A stretch of 64,000 bases of DNA from GM7GCV1 sp965221105 (GCA_965221105.1 OZ244871.1:682001-746000); one strand, 5' to 3'. Counted from the stretch's first letter, positions 34,536 to 43,219 are shown. The notes: generated by a model not told the origin, from the letters alone. Translations and numbers: made by a program.

Positions 34536-34751
34536 ATGACTGAGCATGAACTCTCGGAGCGGATTGCCCGACTGGAGGAACGCATGCAGACCAACCAGGC
34601 CGAGTACAAGACGGACATTGCGCGGCTGGCCGAAGATATGGCGAAGCGTGATGTTGAGGCAGCCAAGCGTGAAACCCGCTTGTTGCTTGCGATTGGAGCC
34701 ATGCTCGCGGTCGGGTTCACGGCATTGGGCTTTCTGTTTTCACAGAAGTGA
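34536..34751 (+). CDS. Small coiled-coil membrane protein
   Basis: A 71-residue protein. Residues 1-42 are a charged coiled coil (HELSERIARLEERMQ, DIARLAEDMAKRDVEAAKRETR); residues 45-66 (LLLAIGAMLAVGFTALGFLF) are one transmembrane segment at the C-terminus, ending SQK. Such tail-anchored proteins are common in bacteria with no agreed function. A possible promoter lies in TGCTATGCTGG just upstream, and a perfect palindrome follows the stop. Confidence 0.65.
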   Translation: MTEHELSERIARLEERMQTNQAEYKTDIARLAEDMAKRDVEAAKRETRLLLAIGAMLAVGFTALGFLFSQK

Positions 34752-34766
34752 TACAATTGTATCACT
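34747..34766 (+). terminator. 20-bp palindrome after the small gene
   Basis: AGTGATACAATTGTATCACT is a perfect palindrome overlapping the stop codon of the small gene. It could work as a weak terminator, but no T-run follows; a protein binding site is also possible. A closely related palindrome is at 38062-38080. Confidence 0.4.
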
Positions 34767-34854
34767 CTGTCTGTGGCAAGAATGCCCGGCTTCCAGTCTA
34801 AGTGCATCAAATCAAAGCCCGAATACGGTTTGGAACAGGAATGAGAATATGGCC

Positions 34855-35955
34855 CTACTCTGCTAGTATCAGTGAATAGCTTGTGCTTCTGCCGCCACCT
34901 TTATCTTTTTTTAACGCGCCGCGTTCAATCAGGTCTTTAATGTCACGTAAGGCGGTATCCGCAGAACATTTTGTAATTTTTGCCCATTTCTCTGTTCTGA
35001 GCTTGCCTTCAAAACCATCAAGCAGTTTATTAAGCATTTTTATCTGGCGTTCGTTCAGAGATTCTTCTGCAAAGCGCTGCCAGAATTTTGATTTTGCGAG
35101 GACTTTCCCTACAGTCTCATCGGCATTTTCTACGGAGTTCGTAAGGCAGTTCAAAAACCACTCGATCCAGTCGGTGATATCACAACCTGATTTTTGCGAA
35201 CCTTCGAGTATTGTATAGTATGCATTGCGTTCCTTTAGAATTTGCTTTGACATACTGTAAAAGCGCTGCTCACTTTTTTCGGCGCGCGCTAATGCCATGT
35301 CTGCGATGGCTCGAGCTATGCGGCCATTGCCATCATCGAAAGGGTGGATGGTGACAAACCAGAAGTGCGCGATGGCCGCACTGATCAATGGACTTTCGCG
35401 TTTATTGGGTGTTTCAAGCCACTTAAGAAACCGATCCATTTCTTTCTTCAGGCTTGAAGGTGGCGGTGCTTCAAAATGAATGCGCTCTTTACCATGCGGC
35501 CCGGAGACTACCTCCATAGGCCCGTGTCGGTATTCTCCCTTTACAATTCTTGTGAAACCCTGGTCACCTTCAAAAAGAGTTCTGTGCCACTCGAATAGCC
35601 TTTTGTGGGTTAGGGGCTTGTCGAAGTTTGTTGTTGCATCGGTCATCATCGCTACGACGTTATCAACATCGCGTCGGGAGGGCACAAGATCCTTTATATG
35701 CTTCATGCCGAGTGTACGGGCAATAGATGATCTAACCTCATTTTCGGGTAGGTATTCCCCTTCGATCTCGCTCGAATTTAAAACGTCATCTGTCAGGGCG
35801 TGAAGCCGTGCCTCGTCTTTCAGGTCAAAGCCAAGTCCATCCATCCGGCCAAGAAGACGTCCCTGGTTATGGGCCGCTTGCTCTATCAGGATGAGCAAGC
35901 GCCTGTCATCCCAATGAAAGCTCGGCCAATCATCCTGCTGCCATATATATTTCAT
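34855..35955 (-). CDS. Fic-family AMP-transferase with C-terminal winged helix
   Basis: A 366-residue protein. The Fic motif HPFDDGNGR is near residue 207. The inhibitory helix motif SSEIEGE near residue 62 places it in the class with the inhibitor N-terminal to Fic. An N-terminal region (WQQDDWPSFHWDDRRLL) matches the DUF4172-type extension, and the last 80 residues (ADTALRDIKDLIERGALKKDKGGGRSTSYSL) are a winged helix for DNA. Such proteins AMPylate a partner and often regulate their own gene. The ATG has GGGG eight bases upstream; operator-like repeats lie directly before it. Confidence 0.92.
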   Translation of the reverse strand: MKYIWQQDDWPSFHWDDRRLLILIEQAAHNQGRLLGRMDGLGFDLKDEARLHALTDDVLNSSEIEGEYLPENEVRSSIARTLGMKHIKDLVPSRRDVDNVVAMMTDATTNFDKPLTHKRLFEWHRTLFEGDQGFTRIVKGEYRHGPMEVVSGPHGKERIHFEAPPPSSLKKEMDRFLKWLETPNKRESPLISAAIAHFWFVTIHPFDDGNGRIARAIADMALARAEKSEQRFYSMSKQILKERNAYYTILEGSQKSGCDITDWIEWFLNCLTNSVENADETVGKVLAKSKFWQRFAEESLNERQIKMLNKLLDGFEGKLRTEKWAKITKCSADTALRDIKDLIERGALKKDKGGGRSTSYSLILAE

Positions 35956-35965
35956 TATGAACCCC

Positions 35966-36114
35966 GCAAAATATACTGAGATTATGCGAGTCATTCTCCG
36001 CATCGTCAAGCGTTAAATCGCAAAATATGCGGAGAATATCTTCTGATTTGGCAGGCTTTGGTGGTTAAATTCAGCAAATAATACGGAGAAAGTTGTGATT
36101 ATTCTCCGCATGGG
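35966..36114. promoter_or_regulatory. Array of ATGCGGAGAATA-like sites before the Fic gene
   Basis: Five related sites in mixed orientation: ATACTGAGATTAT (35973), ATTCTCCGCAT (35993), ATGCGGAGAATAT (36026), ATACGGAGAAAG (36081) and TATTCTCCGCAT (36100). Three are preceded by GCAAAATAT or GCAAATAAT. The nearest overlaps the ribosome site of the Fic gene. Autoregulation by the winged helix of Fic is likely. Confidence 0.6.
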
Positions 36115-36310
36115 TGTCTGTTACTCTGCCCTTGCCTTATGCATCAGAAGAAGGAAAACCAGGTCAGGCCATTAGACAGACTGAGCTCTCAGGATTTTCT
36201 TACTGTTTATTCAGGTGGGGGGTTTGAGGTCGCCATCACCGGGGGATTTTGGGTGACCGCCGGGTTCAAACACAGCACTGTTGATGGGAGAATTGGCTTC
36301 CGGTAGAGCT

Positions 36311-36964
36311 CTATGCTGCGAGGGGTACTTCAGTATCCAACAATGTGCCGTGCCGATCAGATTGCACTAACCGCCCTGACGTAAGCTCGTAACAGGACAA
36401 CCAGCCTCCGGAGGCAATACCCGTATCAAGGTTGATATAGGTGGGTGTAATCACCGGTTGGGTATGGGGCGTGTGCCCACAGACCGGTATCCTTCCATCA
36501 GACAGTGCCACCGGCAGCTGTGCGTGTTGCCACAACAGTTGCTCTTCAGATTGTTCAGCGATGGGCACATTGGGAGAAGGTGTTGCATGAGTAAACAGGT
36601 AGCCCTCTTCCTCCCGGTACAAAGGTAGTTCCTGGAGCCAATCAATGTAGGTTTGTGGTATCTGGTTTGCTCGGGTGACACCGAATGAGAGTAATGTTGC
36701 ATCGCCACCGTGGCGTAGCCACTCGCGTTCGACGAATTCATCATCGATCGCACTCAGCAGCATTGCTTCGTGATTACCTGAAAGGGGTGTGGCCTGTTCT
36801 CCAAGAAACATCAGGGTGTCAAGAACAGCTCTGCTTTCAGGGCCGTGATCGATATAGTCGCCCAGCAGGGTTATGCGATCTTTTTTGGCTATCTGAACCG
36901 CAGACAGAATCGCATGGAAGGCTCGGGCATGGCCGTGAATATCTCCAAAAACAAAGTGTCGCAT
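36311..36964 (-). CDS. PPP-family metallophosphatase, ApaH/PrpE-like
   Basis: A 217-residue protein with GDIHGH (7-12), GDYIDHG (35-41) and GNHE (63-66), then GHTPH and a final YINLDTG, all metal ligands of PPP phosphatases such as ApaH, PrpE and Ser/Thr phosphatases. The start at MRHFVFGD lies four bases after the stop of the HTH gene, so it is the third gene of an operon. Its substrate could be a protein, a dinucleoside polyphosphate or a nucleotide-modified protein. The nucleotidyltransferase two genes upstream makes removal of a nucleotide mark an attractive idea, untested. Confidence 0.85.
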   Translation of the reverse strand: MRHFVFGDIHGHARAFHAILSAVQIAKKDRITLLGDYIDHGPESRAVLDTLMFLGEQATPLSGNHEAMLLSAIDDEFVEREWLRHGGDATLLSFGVTRANQIPQTYIDWLQELPLYREEEGYLFTHATPSPNVPIAEQSEEQLLWQHAQLPVALSDGRIPVCGHTPHTQPVITPTYINLDTGIASGGWLSCYELTSGRLVQSDRHGTLLDTEVPLAA

Positions 36965-36968
36965 GGCT

Positions 36969-37388
36969 TCACGCTGCGTGGGATGTTTGCCCTGAAATTT
37001 CCAGGTGGTATTTTTTAAAAATGGCTTCCAGCACGGTGGCAGGAGCATTGGCGTATTCTGCCACCTCATACCGTTTCAGCGTACTGGTACTGATGCCAAT
37101 TTTGCGTGCAAAAGAACTGCGATCCAGACCCGTTGAAAGTCGCACCTTTATGGGCACTTTCAGCATTTCTTCTAACGTATTAAAGGCTAGAGATTCGATG
37201 TCTGCTTCACAAGCCTCATCGAATTCAGTTACTTCGGCGCGCAGGTTTTTTATATCTGTTTTAATCTGCTGCTGGCTGACCTTCACCATATGCGGGGGCA
37301 CCCCCTCAACAGTTGGTGCTGAAAGCCTTTCCTCGAACAACTGAATTTGCTTGAGCACTTTGTTCTTTTGCTGTTTAGATGTAATCAA
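36969..37388 (-). CDS. HTH protein, putative antitoxin
   Basis: About 139 residues from TTG. A coiled-coil first half (KQQKNKVLKQIQLFEERL) leads to a second coil (QQQIKTDIKNLRAEVTEFD) and a C-terminal XRE-like helix-turn-helix (RSSFARKIGISTSTLKRYEVAEY). It overlaps the nucleotidyltransferase gene by 14 bases and is followed by the phosphatase. Downstream or adjacent HTH genes are the usual antitoxins or regulators of nucleotidyltransferase toxins. The start is uncertain; an internal Met lies near residue 33. Confidence 0.7.
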   Translation of the reverse strand: MITSKQQKNKVLKQIQLFEERLSAPTVEGVPPHMVKVSQQQIKTDIKNLRAEVTEFDEACEADIESLAFNTLEEMLKVPIKVRLSTGLDRSSFARKIGISTSTLKRYEVAEYANAPATVLEAIFKKYHLEISGQTSHAA

Positions 37389-37848
37389 GTTTTTTCTCCA
37401 AAACAATTTGGACAATTCCAACCTCCTGAAATTCTGCGGGAACTCGGCGGTTTGAGCGTAAAAAGCGTTCGTGGCTGCGGAGATAATCCACCTCCTGAAC
37501 ACCATCGATCTTTTGATCCATCAAATATTTTCCAATTGCCGGTCGCCTGTCAGCAACTTGAAATACGGCATCCAGTGTTTCCCAATTGATCTTCGGGTTA
37601 AACCACCAGGCAATATCAGCATCACTTGGGTCTTCCTTTGAGGAAATAAAGCTGCCACCTAAAATGATACGTTCTATCCCTGCCGAAAACATATTGGTGA
37701 CACCTCGCTTAAGACCACTAAACACATTGCGTCGGCTATGATTCCCTTTCCCAAAAAAGAACTCAATTTGATCGAGCGTCATCGGGTAGGGCTGTTCCTC
37801 AGGCCGCAATAGCCCATACTCGGAAAACCTGATTCTTACTCTTCTCAT
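37375..37848 (-). CDS. Nucleotidyltransferase-fold protein, DUF6932-like
   Basis: A 157-residue protein. GGSF (64-67) and PSDADI (74-79) fit the nucleotidyltransferase signature hG[GS]...DxD, as in MNT, AbiEii-like and DUF6932 proteins. WWFNPKIN and a third acidic position near QEVDYLRS follow. Such proteins transfer AMP or other nucleotides to a toxin, tRNA or protein partner. It is the first gene of a three-gene operon with the HTH protein and phosphatase, which overlap or nearly touch. The start has a weak ribosome site. Confidence 0.75.
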   Translation of the reverse strand: MRRVRIRFSEYGLLRPEEQPYPMTLDQIEFFFGKGNHSRRNVFSGLKRGVTNMFSAGIERIILGGSFISSKEDPSDADIAWWFNPKINWETLDAVFQVADRRPAIGKYLMDQKIDGVQEVDYLRSHERFLRSNRRVPAEFQEVGIVQIVLEKKLDYI

Positions 37849-38061
37849 AATGAATTTTAGTGCAATCTGAGAAATGGGTCAAATTTGACCTCTTTTAAAA
37901 TGTAACCATAACGTAACTGCTCAAGAGAAAGGAGTTCCCTTTACTCGATTTCAGCCGGGGGATCACAGGGCAGAAGCAGGCGCCTATATTGCGTGAGATC
38001 ATGGAATCGAAGTTGAAAGGTGCCGCCAAAACAGCCCTGCCTGAAAGCAGCAGGTAGTGAA

Positions 38062-38080
38062 AGTGACACAATTTGTCACT
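38062..38080. repeat. 19-bp inverted repeat AGTGACA-caatt-TGTCACT
   Basis: A perfect hairpin 26 bases outside the 3' end of tRNA-Arg, on the accessory side. It could terminate tRNA transcription (minus strand reads into it), although the T-run is imperfect. It closely resembles the palindrome at 34747-34766. Confidence 0.5.
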
Positions 38081-38105
38081 CCAGTATTTCTTTAATTTTG
38101 TGCTA

Positions 38106-38182
38106 TGGCGCGCCCGCCAGGACTCGAACCTGGAACCTACGGCTTAGAAGGCCGTTGCTCTATCCAGTTGAGCTACGGGCGC
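38106..38182 (-). tRNA. tRNA-Arg (TCT)
   Basis: Minus-strand cloverleaf of 77 bases including encoded CCA. Acceptor GCGCCCG pairs with CGGGCGC. The anticodon loop is CTTCTAA in the stem ACGGC/GCCGT, so the anticodon is TCT. T-arm GGTTCGAGTCC is intact. Its 3' end faces the accessory region. Confidence 0.96.
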
Positions 38183-38238
38183 TCAATTCAGTACACAGTA
38201 GCGAACGTCGCCGGCCCGCTTCGCGAACCGACCGAATC

Positions 38239-38315
38239 TGGTCGGGGTAGAGAGATTCGAACTCCCGACATCCTGCTCCCAAAGCAGGCGCGCTACCAGA
38301 CTGCGCTATACCCCG
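38239..38315 (-). tRNA. tRNA-Pro (TGG)
   Basis: Minus-strand cloverleaf of 77 bases including CCA. Acceptor CGGGGTA pairs with TACCCCG. The anticodon loop is TTTGGGA in the stem CCTGC/GCAGG, so the anticodon is TGG. It lies 56 bases upstream of tRNA-Arg, in the same direction, probably one transcript. Confidence 0.96.
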
Positions 38316-38506
38316 ATATCGGCACACAAGGCCAAGGGCGCGCATAATACTGACGACCTCCGGTGCCGTCAACGAACGAACGCACAACGGAGTAGTGTAT
38401 TGCCCGGCACGGATTTTGGTATCTGGGCGAGCTTGAGCTTTATCGCCCCCGCGGTTTTTGCGACAATCACTCTCCCGCTGGAATTGACAGGGAGCCCTGA
38501 ACCAAC

Positions 38507-39361
38507 ATGAGCGCCACATCTGCACTTCTCCTGGATGGCAAAACCCTGGCCAAAACAACTGAGGAGCAACTCAGCGTCCGCGTTGAGGATCTCAGGCACA
38601 AAGCTGGCGGCCGGACTCCCAAGCTGGCAACCATATTGGTTGGCTCAGATCCGGCATCGGCCACGTACGTCAAGATGAAAGGCAACGCCTGTGCAAGAAT
38701 CGGCATGCAGTCGATTCGCGTTGAGATGCCCGAAGAGACTACCACCGAGCAGTTGCTGGCAGAAATCGAGAAGCTGAACACCGCCCCGGACGTGCATGGC
38801 ATCCTTCTCCAGCACCCGGTGCCAGCGCACATTGATGAACGCCTCTGCTTCGACGCCATTGCCCTTGAAAAGGATGTAGACGGCGTGACCTGCCTGGGCT
38901 TTGGACGTATGAGCATGGGAGAACCGGCCTATGGCTGCGCCACACCCAGGGGAATCATGCGGCTACTGGAGCACTATCAGATACCCATCTCCGGGAAGCA
39001 CGCCGTGGTGGTCGGGCGAAGTGCCATTTTGGGCAAGCCCATGGCCATGATGCTGCTGGAGGCCAATGCAACCGTAACCATGTGCCACTCGCGCACCCGG
39101 GATCTGGCGACTCATGTATCGCAGGCTGATCTTCTGGTCGGCGCGGTAGGCAAGCCGGAGTTTATCCGGGCTGACTGGATCAGGGATGGCGCCGTTGTCG
39201 TGGATGCAGGCTATCATCCCGGGGGGCTCGGCGACGTCGAGCTCGCACCTCTCGTCGACCGGCTCAGCGCCTATACTCCGGTACCCGGAGGGGTCGGCCC
39301 AATGACGATCAACACCCTGATATACCAGACCCTGGAATCCGGCGAGAAGTCACTGGCGTAG
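38507..39361 (+). CDS. folD: Methylenetetrahydrofolate dehydrogenase/cyclohydrolase
   Basis: A 284-residue FolD. It has SDPASATYVKMKGNACARIG with the catalytic Lys/Tyr region, GILLQHPVPAHI, and the NADP site VVVGRSAILGKPMAMMLLEANATV, then VDAGYHPGG and PGGVGPMTINTL. It makes methenyl- and formyl-THF for purines and initiator tRNA. It is transcribed divergently from the two tRNA genes; the start has GGGAG at suitable distance. Convergent with gor. Confidence 0.96.
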   Translation: MSATSALLLDGKTLAKTTEEQLSVRVEDLRHKAGGRTPKLATILVGSDPASATYVKMKGNACARIGMQSIRVEMPEETTTEQLLAEIEKLNTAPDVHGILLQHPVPAHIDERLCFDAIALEKDVDGVTCLGFGRMSMGEPAYGCATPRGIMRLLEHYQIPISGKHAVVVGRSAILGKPMAMMLLEANATVTMCHSRTRDLATHVSQADLLVGAVGKPEFIRADWIRDGAVVVDAGYHPGGLGDVELAPLVDRLSAYTPVPGGVGPMTINTLIYQTLESGEKSLA

Positions 39362-39426
39362 GCTGACAGGTTTGGGGTTCAGTAAGGCGGCCCGCACACC
39401 CTCGACAGTCAGATCCCAAGGTCTGG

Positions 39427-40782
39427 TCAGGGGCGTGGCTCCCGCAGTGTCACCAGCTCTTCTGCCATGGTTGGATGTATGCCGATAGTCTGGTCAAAAA
39501 CAGACTTGGTAGCACCCGCCTTGATCGCCACCGCCACAGACTGGATGACTTCCCCGGCATCCGGACCCATCAGGTGCACACCCAGCACCCTGTCACTGGG
39601 ATCATCAACGATCATCTTGATATAGATGCGCTCATCGCGATCAGTCAGTGAATGCCGCAGATGACGAAACGATGTCTCGTACACGCTGTAGTCAAGCCCC
39701 CGATCAACCGCCTGCTGCTCTGTGAGACCAACCGTTGCAATGTTGGGTGAAGTAAATACGGCTGCGGGTATGTTCTCATAGGAAAAATCCAGATCCTCAC
39801 CGGTTCGGAAGTGACCCAGCAGCGCCATGGCTTCAGCGATGGCCACTGGCGTGAGCGCCATGTTGCCAACCACATCACCCAACGCGTAAATTGAGGGTAC
39901 CGCAGTCTGGAAATTCCGGTCGACCCGGATCGCCCCATTGGTCGCAGTGTCAATGTGAATCCCATCAGGCCAGAGGCTCTTTATGCGCGGTGCGCGGCCA
40001 GTCGCATAGAAGACCTGCTCAGCCTCCAGTTCTGCCCCGGATTTGAGCAGCACCTTCCTGTTCCTGCCTTGTTCAGTGATGCGGGCGACATCCTCGTTAA
40101 AGTGCAGCCCTATACCCTGCTTTCGCATTTCCCTGGCCAGCGCTCTGCGCAGATCCTCATCGAAACCGCGCAAAAAAAGATCCCGGCGATAAACCAGATC
40201 AACTCTGGCACCCAGCCCCCTGAAAATACAGGCAAACTCGAGCGCGACGTATCCGCCTCCGACCATTACTACAGATTTTGGGAATTCGGGCAAGTGAAAG
40301 GCATCATCCGAGCTGATCACGCATTCCGACCCAGGAAAATCCGGGACAAATGGATGACCACCCACTGCAATGAGGATGCGTTCTGCGCTGTATGCCCTAC
40401 CCAGAACGCTGACCTCGTTGGGACCACTAATGGTGGCCGTGCCGTTGAACATGGTCACACCAGCTTTATCCAGCAGCCCGATGTACACTCCGTTGAGCTG
40501 CTCAATCTCGCGATTCTTGTTGGAGATCAGGCGCGACCAGTCCAGCTCAGGCCCGGCAAGATTCCATCCAAAGGCCCGGGCATCTTCGAAATCGTGGGAA
40601 TAGTGCGATGCGTACACCAGGAGTTTCTTGGGTATGCACCCCAAATTGACGCAGGTGCCGCCCCAATGCCGGTCTTCTGCGATAGCCACTCTGTAACCCT
40701 CTGAGCCCCAGACGCGTGCGGCGCGAACCCCCCCTGAGCCGCCGCCAATGACGAAAAGTTCATAATCAAATGTTCTGCTCAT
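39427..40782 (-). CDS. gor: Glutathione-disulfide reductase
   Basis: About 451 residues. The FAD site is ELFVIGGGSGGVRAAR, the redox-active disulfide is GGTCVNLGCIPKKLL, the NADPH site is VMVGGGYVALEFACIFRGLG, and the C-terminal His-Pro pair is in IGIHPTMAEEL. It reduces GSSG with NADPH in the cytoplasm. The arginines after the NADPH site (VDLVYRRDLFLRGFD) fit NADPH use. Start Met at MSRTFDYEL agrees with the family length; the open frame is 18 codons longer. Confidence 0.95.
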   Translation of the reverse strand: MSRTFDYELFVIGGGSGGVRAARVWGSEGYRVAIAEDRHWGGTCVNLGCIPKKLLVYASHYSHDFEDARAFGWNLAGPELDWSRLISNKNREIEQLNGVYIGLLDKAGVTMFNGTATISGPNEVSVLGRAYSAERILIAVGGHPFVPDFPGSECVISSDDAFHLPEFPKSVVMVGGGYVALEFACIFRGLGARVDLVYRRDLFLRGFDEDLRRALAREMRKQGIGLHFNEDVARITEQGRNRKVLLKSGAELEAEQVFYATGRAPRIKSLWPDGIHIDTATNGAIRVDRNFQTAVPSIYALGDVVGNMALTPVAIAEAMALLGHFRTGEDLDFSYENIPAAVFTSPNIATVGLTEQQAVDRGLDYSVYETSFRHLRHSLTDRDERIYIKMIVDDPSDRVLGVHLMGPDAGEVIQSVAVAIKAGATKSVFDQTIGIHPTMAEELVTLREPRP

Positions 40783-40856
40783 ACAACCGGTACTCACTAA
40801 GAACCCTGTCCAGCAGGGGTTGAAAGCCCTGCTCACCGAAAAACCGCACGATTGGA

Positions 40857-41732
40857 TCAGATCGGCAAATCAGAAGAAAGTCCTCTATCGGAGTCCCGGG
40901 AAGCTTCCGGAGCGGGCTTCATCGGCTGCTCTCCAGTTCCATCAGTGGTCTCATGCTGGTCAATCTGAAGTGTCAATCGAGTCAGCCTCTCCGTTGCCAG
41001 GCCCCATCCTGGCGCTTTTTCCAGGCTGGCCTGGTAGGCCTGTTCGGCCTCCTGAAGGCGATCCAGCTGTTCCAGCGCCATGCCTCTGTTGAGCAACAGG
41101 AGGTGGTGCTGGAGCAGTCCCAGCTGCTGTGCCTGCCCGTAATCCGCAAGCGCCTGCTCGAAATCCCCTGCGGCATATCTGAGGTTCCCCCGGTTCAGAT
41201 ATGCCTCGGCCAGACCAGTGTCGATCTCCAGCGCCTGGTTATAATCCTCAAGTGCACGATCAACTCTGTCCAGGGCAGCATAGAGCGCACCGCGGTTTAC
41301 CAGTACAGATACCAACCCTGACGCATCCCGCCCGACACTTTCAAGGGCACGCTCACACAGCACAATATCTTCAAACTCCGGATTGGCAAGCTTAAGCGCC
41401 TCAAGAGTCCTCTGATAGCAGTCGTCCACGAGAGGATTAGGATAGCCCTGATCGGGCTGCGCAGGCCGGGCTTCAGCGACCTCCTCCAGTGCCAGGCCTC
41501 TGGGTGCAGCATGTGCATCTTCCTCGACTTCCGCTGCAAGCCATGGAGAGACCAGAGTCAGGATCAGGGAACCCGACACCAGGGACACCTGCCATGCTGC
41601 ATGCAGAACATTCCCGGCCTGAGGGGCGATGTGCCCTGTCATTCTGTACACGCCCAGCTTAACCCGCCAATCCTGAGCCGGTCTGGCAGAGTGCAAGTCA
41701 CCCAGTGTATGGCTGTTCTCCTCCAGTCTCAT
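40857..41732 (-). CDS. TPR protein, periplasmic or membrane-anchored
   Basis: A 291-residue protein with one hydrophobic segment near 45-67 (SLVSGSLILTLVSPWLAA) and three to four TPR units: LVNRGALYAALDRVDRALEDYNQAL, AYLNRGNLRYAAGDFEQALADYGQA and LLNRGMALEQLDRLQEAEQAYQASL. The first ATG overlaps the cysG stop (ATGA), which supports coupled translation from there; Met31 would place the hydrophobic segment as a signal peptide. The C-terminus is disordered and acidic. Likely a scaffold protein; partner unknown. Confidence 0.75.
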   Translation of the reverse strand: MRLEENSHTLGDLHSARPAQDWRVKLGVYRMTGHIAPQAGNVLHAAWQVSLVSGSLILTLVSPWLAAEVEEDAHAAPRGLALEEVAEARPAQPDQGYPNPLVDDCYQRTLEALKLANPEFEDIVLCERALESVGRDASGLVSVLVNRGALYAALDRVDRALEDYNQALEIDTGLAEAYLNRGNLRYAAGDFEQALADYGQAQQLGLLQHHLLLLNRGMALEQLDRLQEAEQAYQASLEKAPGWGLATERLTRLTLQIDQHETTDGTGEQPMKPAPEASRDSDRGLSSDLPI

Positions 41733-43144
41733 GGTGGCTGTGGATCCAGAATCCCAAGTTTGTCTCTCAGGCTCACGACAGTGCCGATAATGATCAGCGT
41801 CGGAGCCGTGACACTGGCGGCTCTCACCATTTTTGGCAGCGTGCTGATCGTGCCGGAGAACACCCGCTGTCTCGGCGACGTACCCTTCTCCACCAGAGCT
41901 GCGGGCATATCTCTGTCCATGCCGTACTCCAGCAGCTTCGCACAGATTTCCTCAAGACCGTTGAGTCCCATATAAAACACCAGGGTCTGATTGAGCGTGA
42001 CAAATTCCTTCCAGTCGAAGTTGAACTCTCCTCCCCGCCGATGTCCGGTGATAAACCGGACCGACTGGCAGTGATCCCGGTGTGTCAGGGGAATGCCGGC
42101 GTAGCCCGCGCAGCCTGAGGCAGCGGTAATTCCCGGAACGACCTGAAAGGGAACACCCTGCTCGGCAAGAGCCTCCAGCTCCTCTCCTCCGCGTCCAAAA
42201 ATAAAAGGGTCGCCCCCCTTCAGTCGCAGTATACGCTTTCCCGCCTGCGCCTGTTCCACCAGTACCTGATTGATGTTTTCCTGGGTAATGCTGTATGGGT
42301 TGCGGTCCTTGCCGACGTAAATCCGTTCCGCCTCGCGACGAACCAGTTCGAGAACTTCCTTGCTGACCAGGCGGTCATAGAGCACCAGATCACATTGCTG
42401 CATCAACCGCAGCGCCCGAAACGTCAACAGATCTGGATCGCCCGGACCGGCACCTACCAGGTAGATCTCTCCCTGTTCCAGGCGTGCATCCTCACCATCG
42501 GACGAACCCGCTTCAACAGCGTCCAGTGCCCGATTGAGGCGTGTTTTCGCCTCGGCGACCTGCCCGCTCATTGCAAGCTGACCAATATGTCCCTGCAGGT
42601 GACGATCCCAGAAGCGGCGTCGGATATCCAGATTTGGAAACACCTCCTTGACCCGCTCCCTCAGAGATCCAACCAATTCTGACAGTCGCCCGTAACCAGC
42701 CGGAATCAGGGTTTCCATTCGGGCTCTGAGTAACCTCACAAGGACCGGTGAGTGCCCGCCGCTGCCGACAGCGATAACCACCGGAGAGCGATCCACTATG
42801 GAGGGGAAAATGATGTTCCCGACTTCAGGCATATCAACTGCATTGACCAGTATCCCGCGCCCTTCTGCTTCTGCAGCAATTTCCCGGTTGAGCTGCGGAT
42901 CGTCCGTTGCGGCGATGACCAGGCGCACCGAGTCGAGATCCCCAGACTGGAATTTCCGTGAGAGGTATTCAGCGCCCAGATCGCGAACCAGTGCTTGGGT
43001 GCTCGGGTGCAACTGCGGTGCGACTATCGTCAGCCTGGGATGGGCGCGCGCAAGCATATTGGCCTTGTGCCGGGCCAATTCACCGCCACCAACCACCAGT
43101 ACAGGCTGATCCTTGAGTTTGAGAAAGAGTGGAAAGCTCTCCAC
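41729..43144 (-). CDS. cysG: Siroheme synthase (bifunctional CysG)
   Basis: About 471 residues. The N-terminal NAD-dependent dehydrogenase/ferrochelatase has PVLVVGGGELARHKANML. The C-terminal uroporphyrinogen-III methyltransferase has VGAGPGDPDLLTFRALRLMQQCDLVLYDRLVS, GKRILRLKGGDPFIFGRGGEE and PGITAASGCAGYAGIPLTHRDH. It makes siroheme for sulfite and nitrite reductases. The GTG at 43144 has AGGTGG six bases upstream and gives VESFPLFL, the usual beginning. It follows serS in the same direction. Confidence 0.95.
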   Translation of the reverse strand: MESFPLFLKLKDQPVLVVGGGELARHKANMLARAHPRLTIVAPQLHPSTQALVRDLGAEYLSRKFQSGDLDSVRLVIAATDDPQLNREIAAEAEGRGILVNAVDMPEVGNIIFPSIVDRSPVVIAVGSGGHSPVLVRLLRARMETLIPAGYGRLSELVGSLRERVKEVFPNLDIRRRFWDRHLQGHIGQLAMSGQVAEAKTRLNRALDAVEAGSSDGEDARLEQGEIYLVGAGPGDPDLLTFRALRLMQQCDLVLYDRLVSKEVLELVRREAERIYVGKDRNPYSITQENINQVLVEQAQAGKRILRLKGGDPFIFGRGGEELEALAEQGVPFQVVPGITAASGCAGYAGIPLTHRDHCQSVRFITGHRRGGEFNFDWKEFVTLNQTLVFYMGLNGLEEICAKLLEYGMDRDMPAALVEKGTSPRQRVFSGTISTLPKMVRAASVTAPTLIIIGTVVSLRDKLGILDPQPP

Positions 43145-43219
43145 TAGAACCACCTCCCGCACAGGGGGAACTCCCCGACAGGCACCGGCGCTGGCACCAG
43201 GTTTGGCTGCACGGCCACC

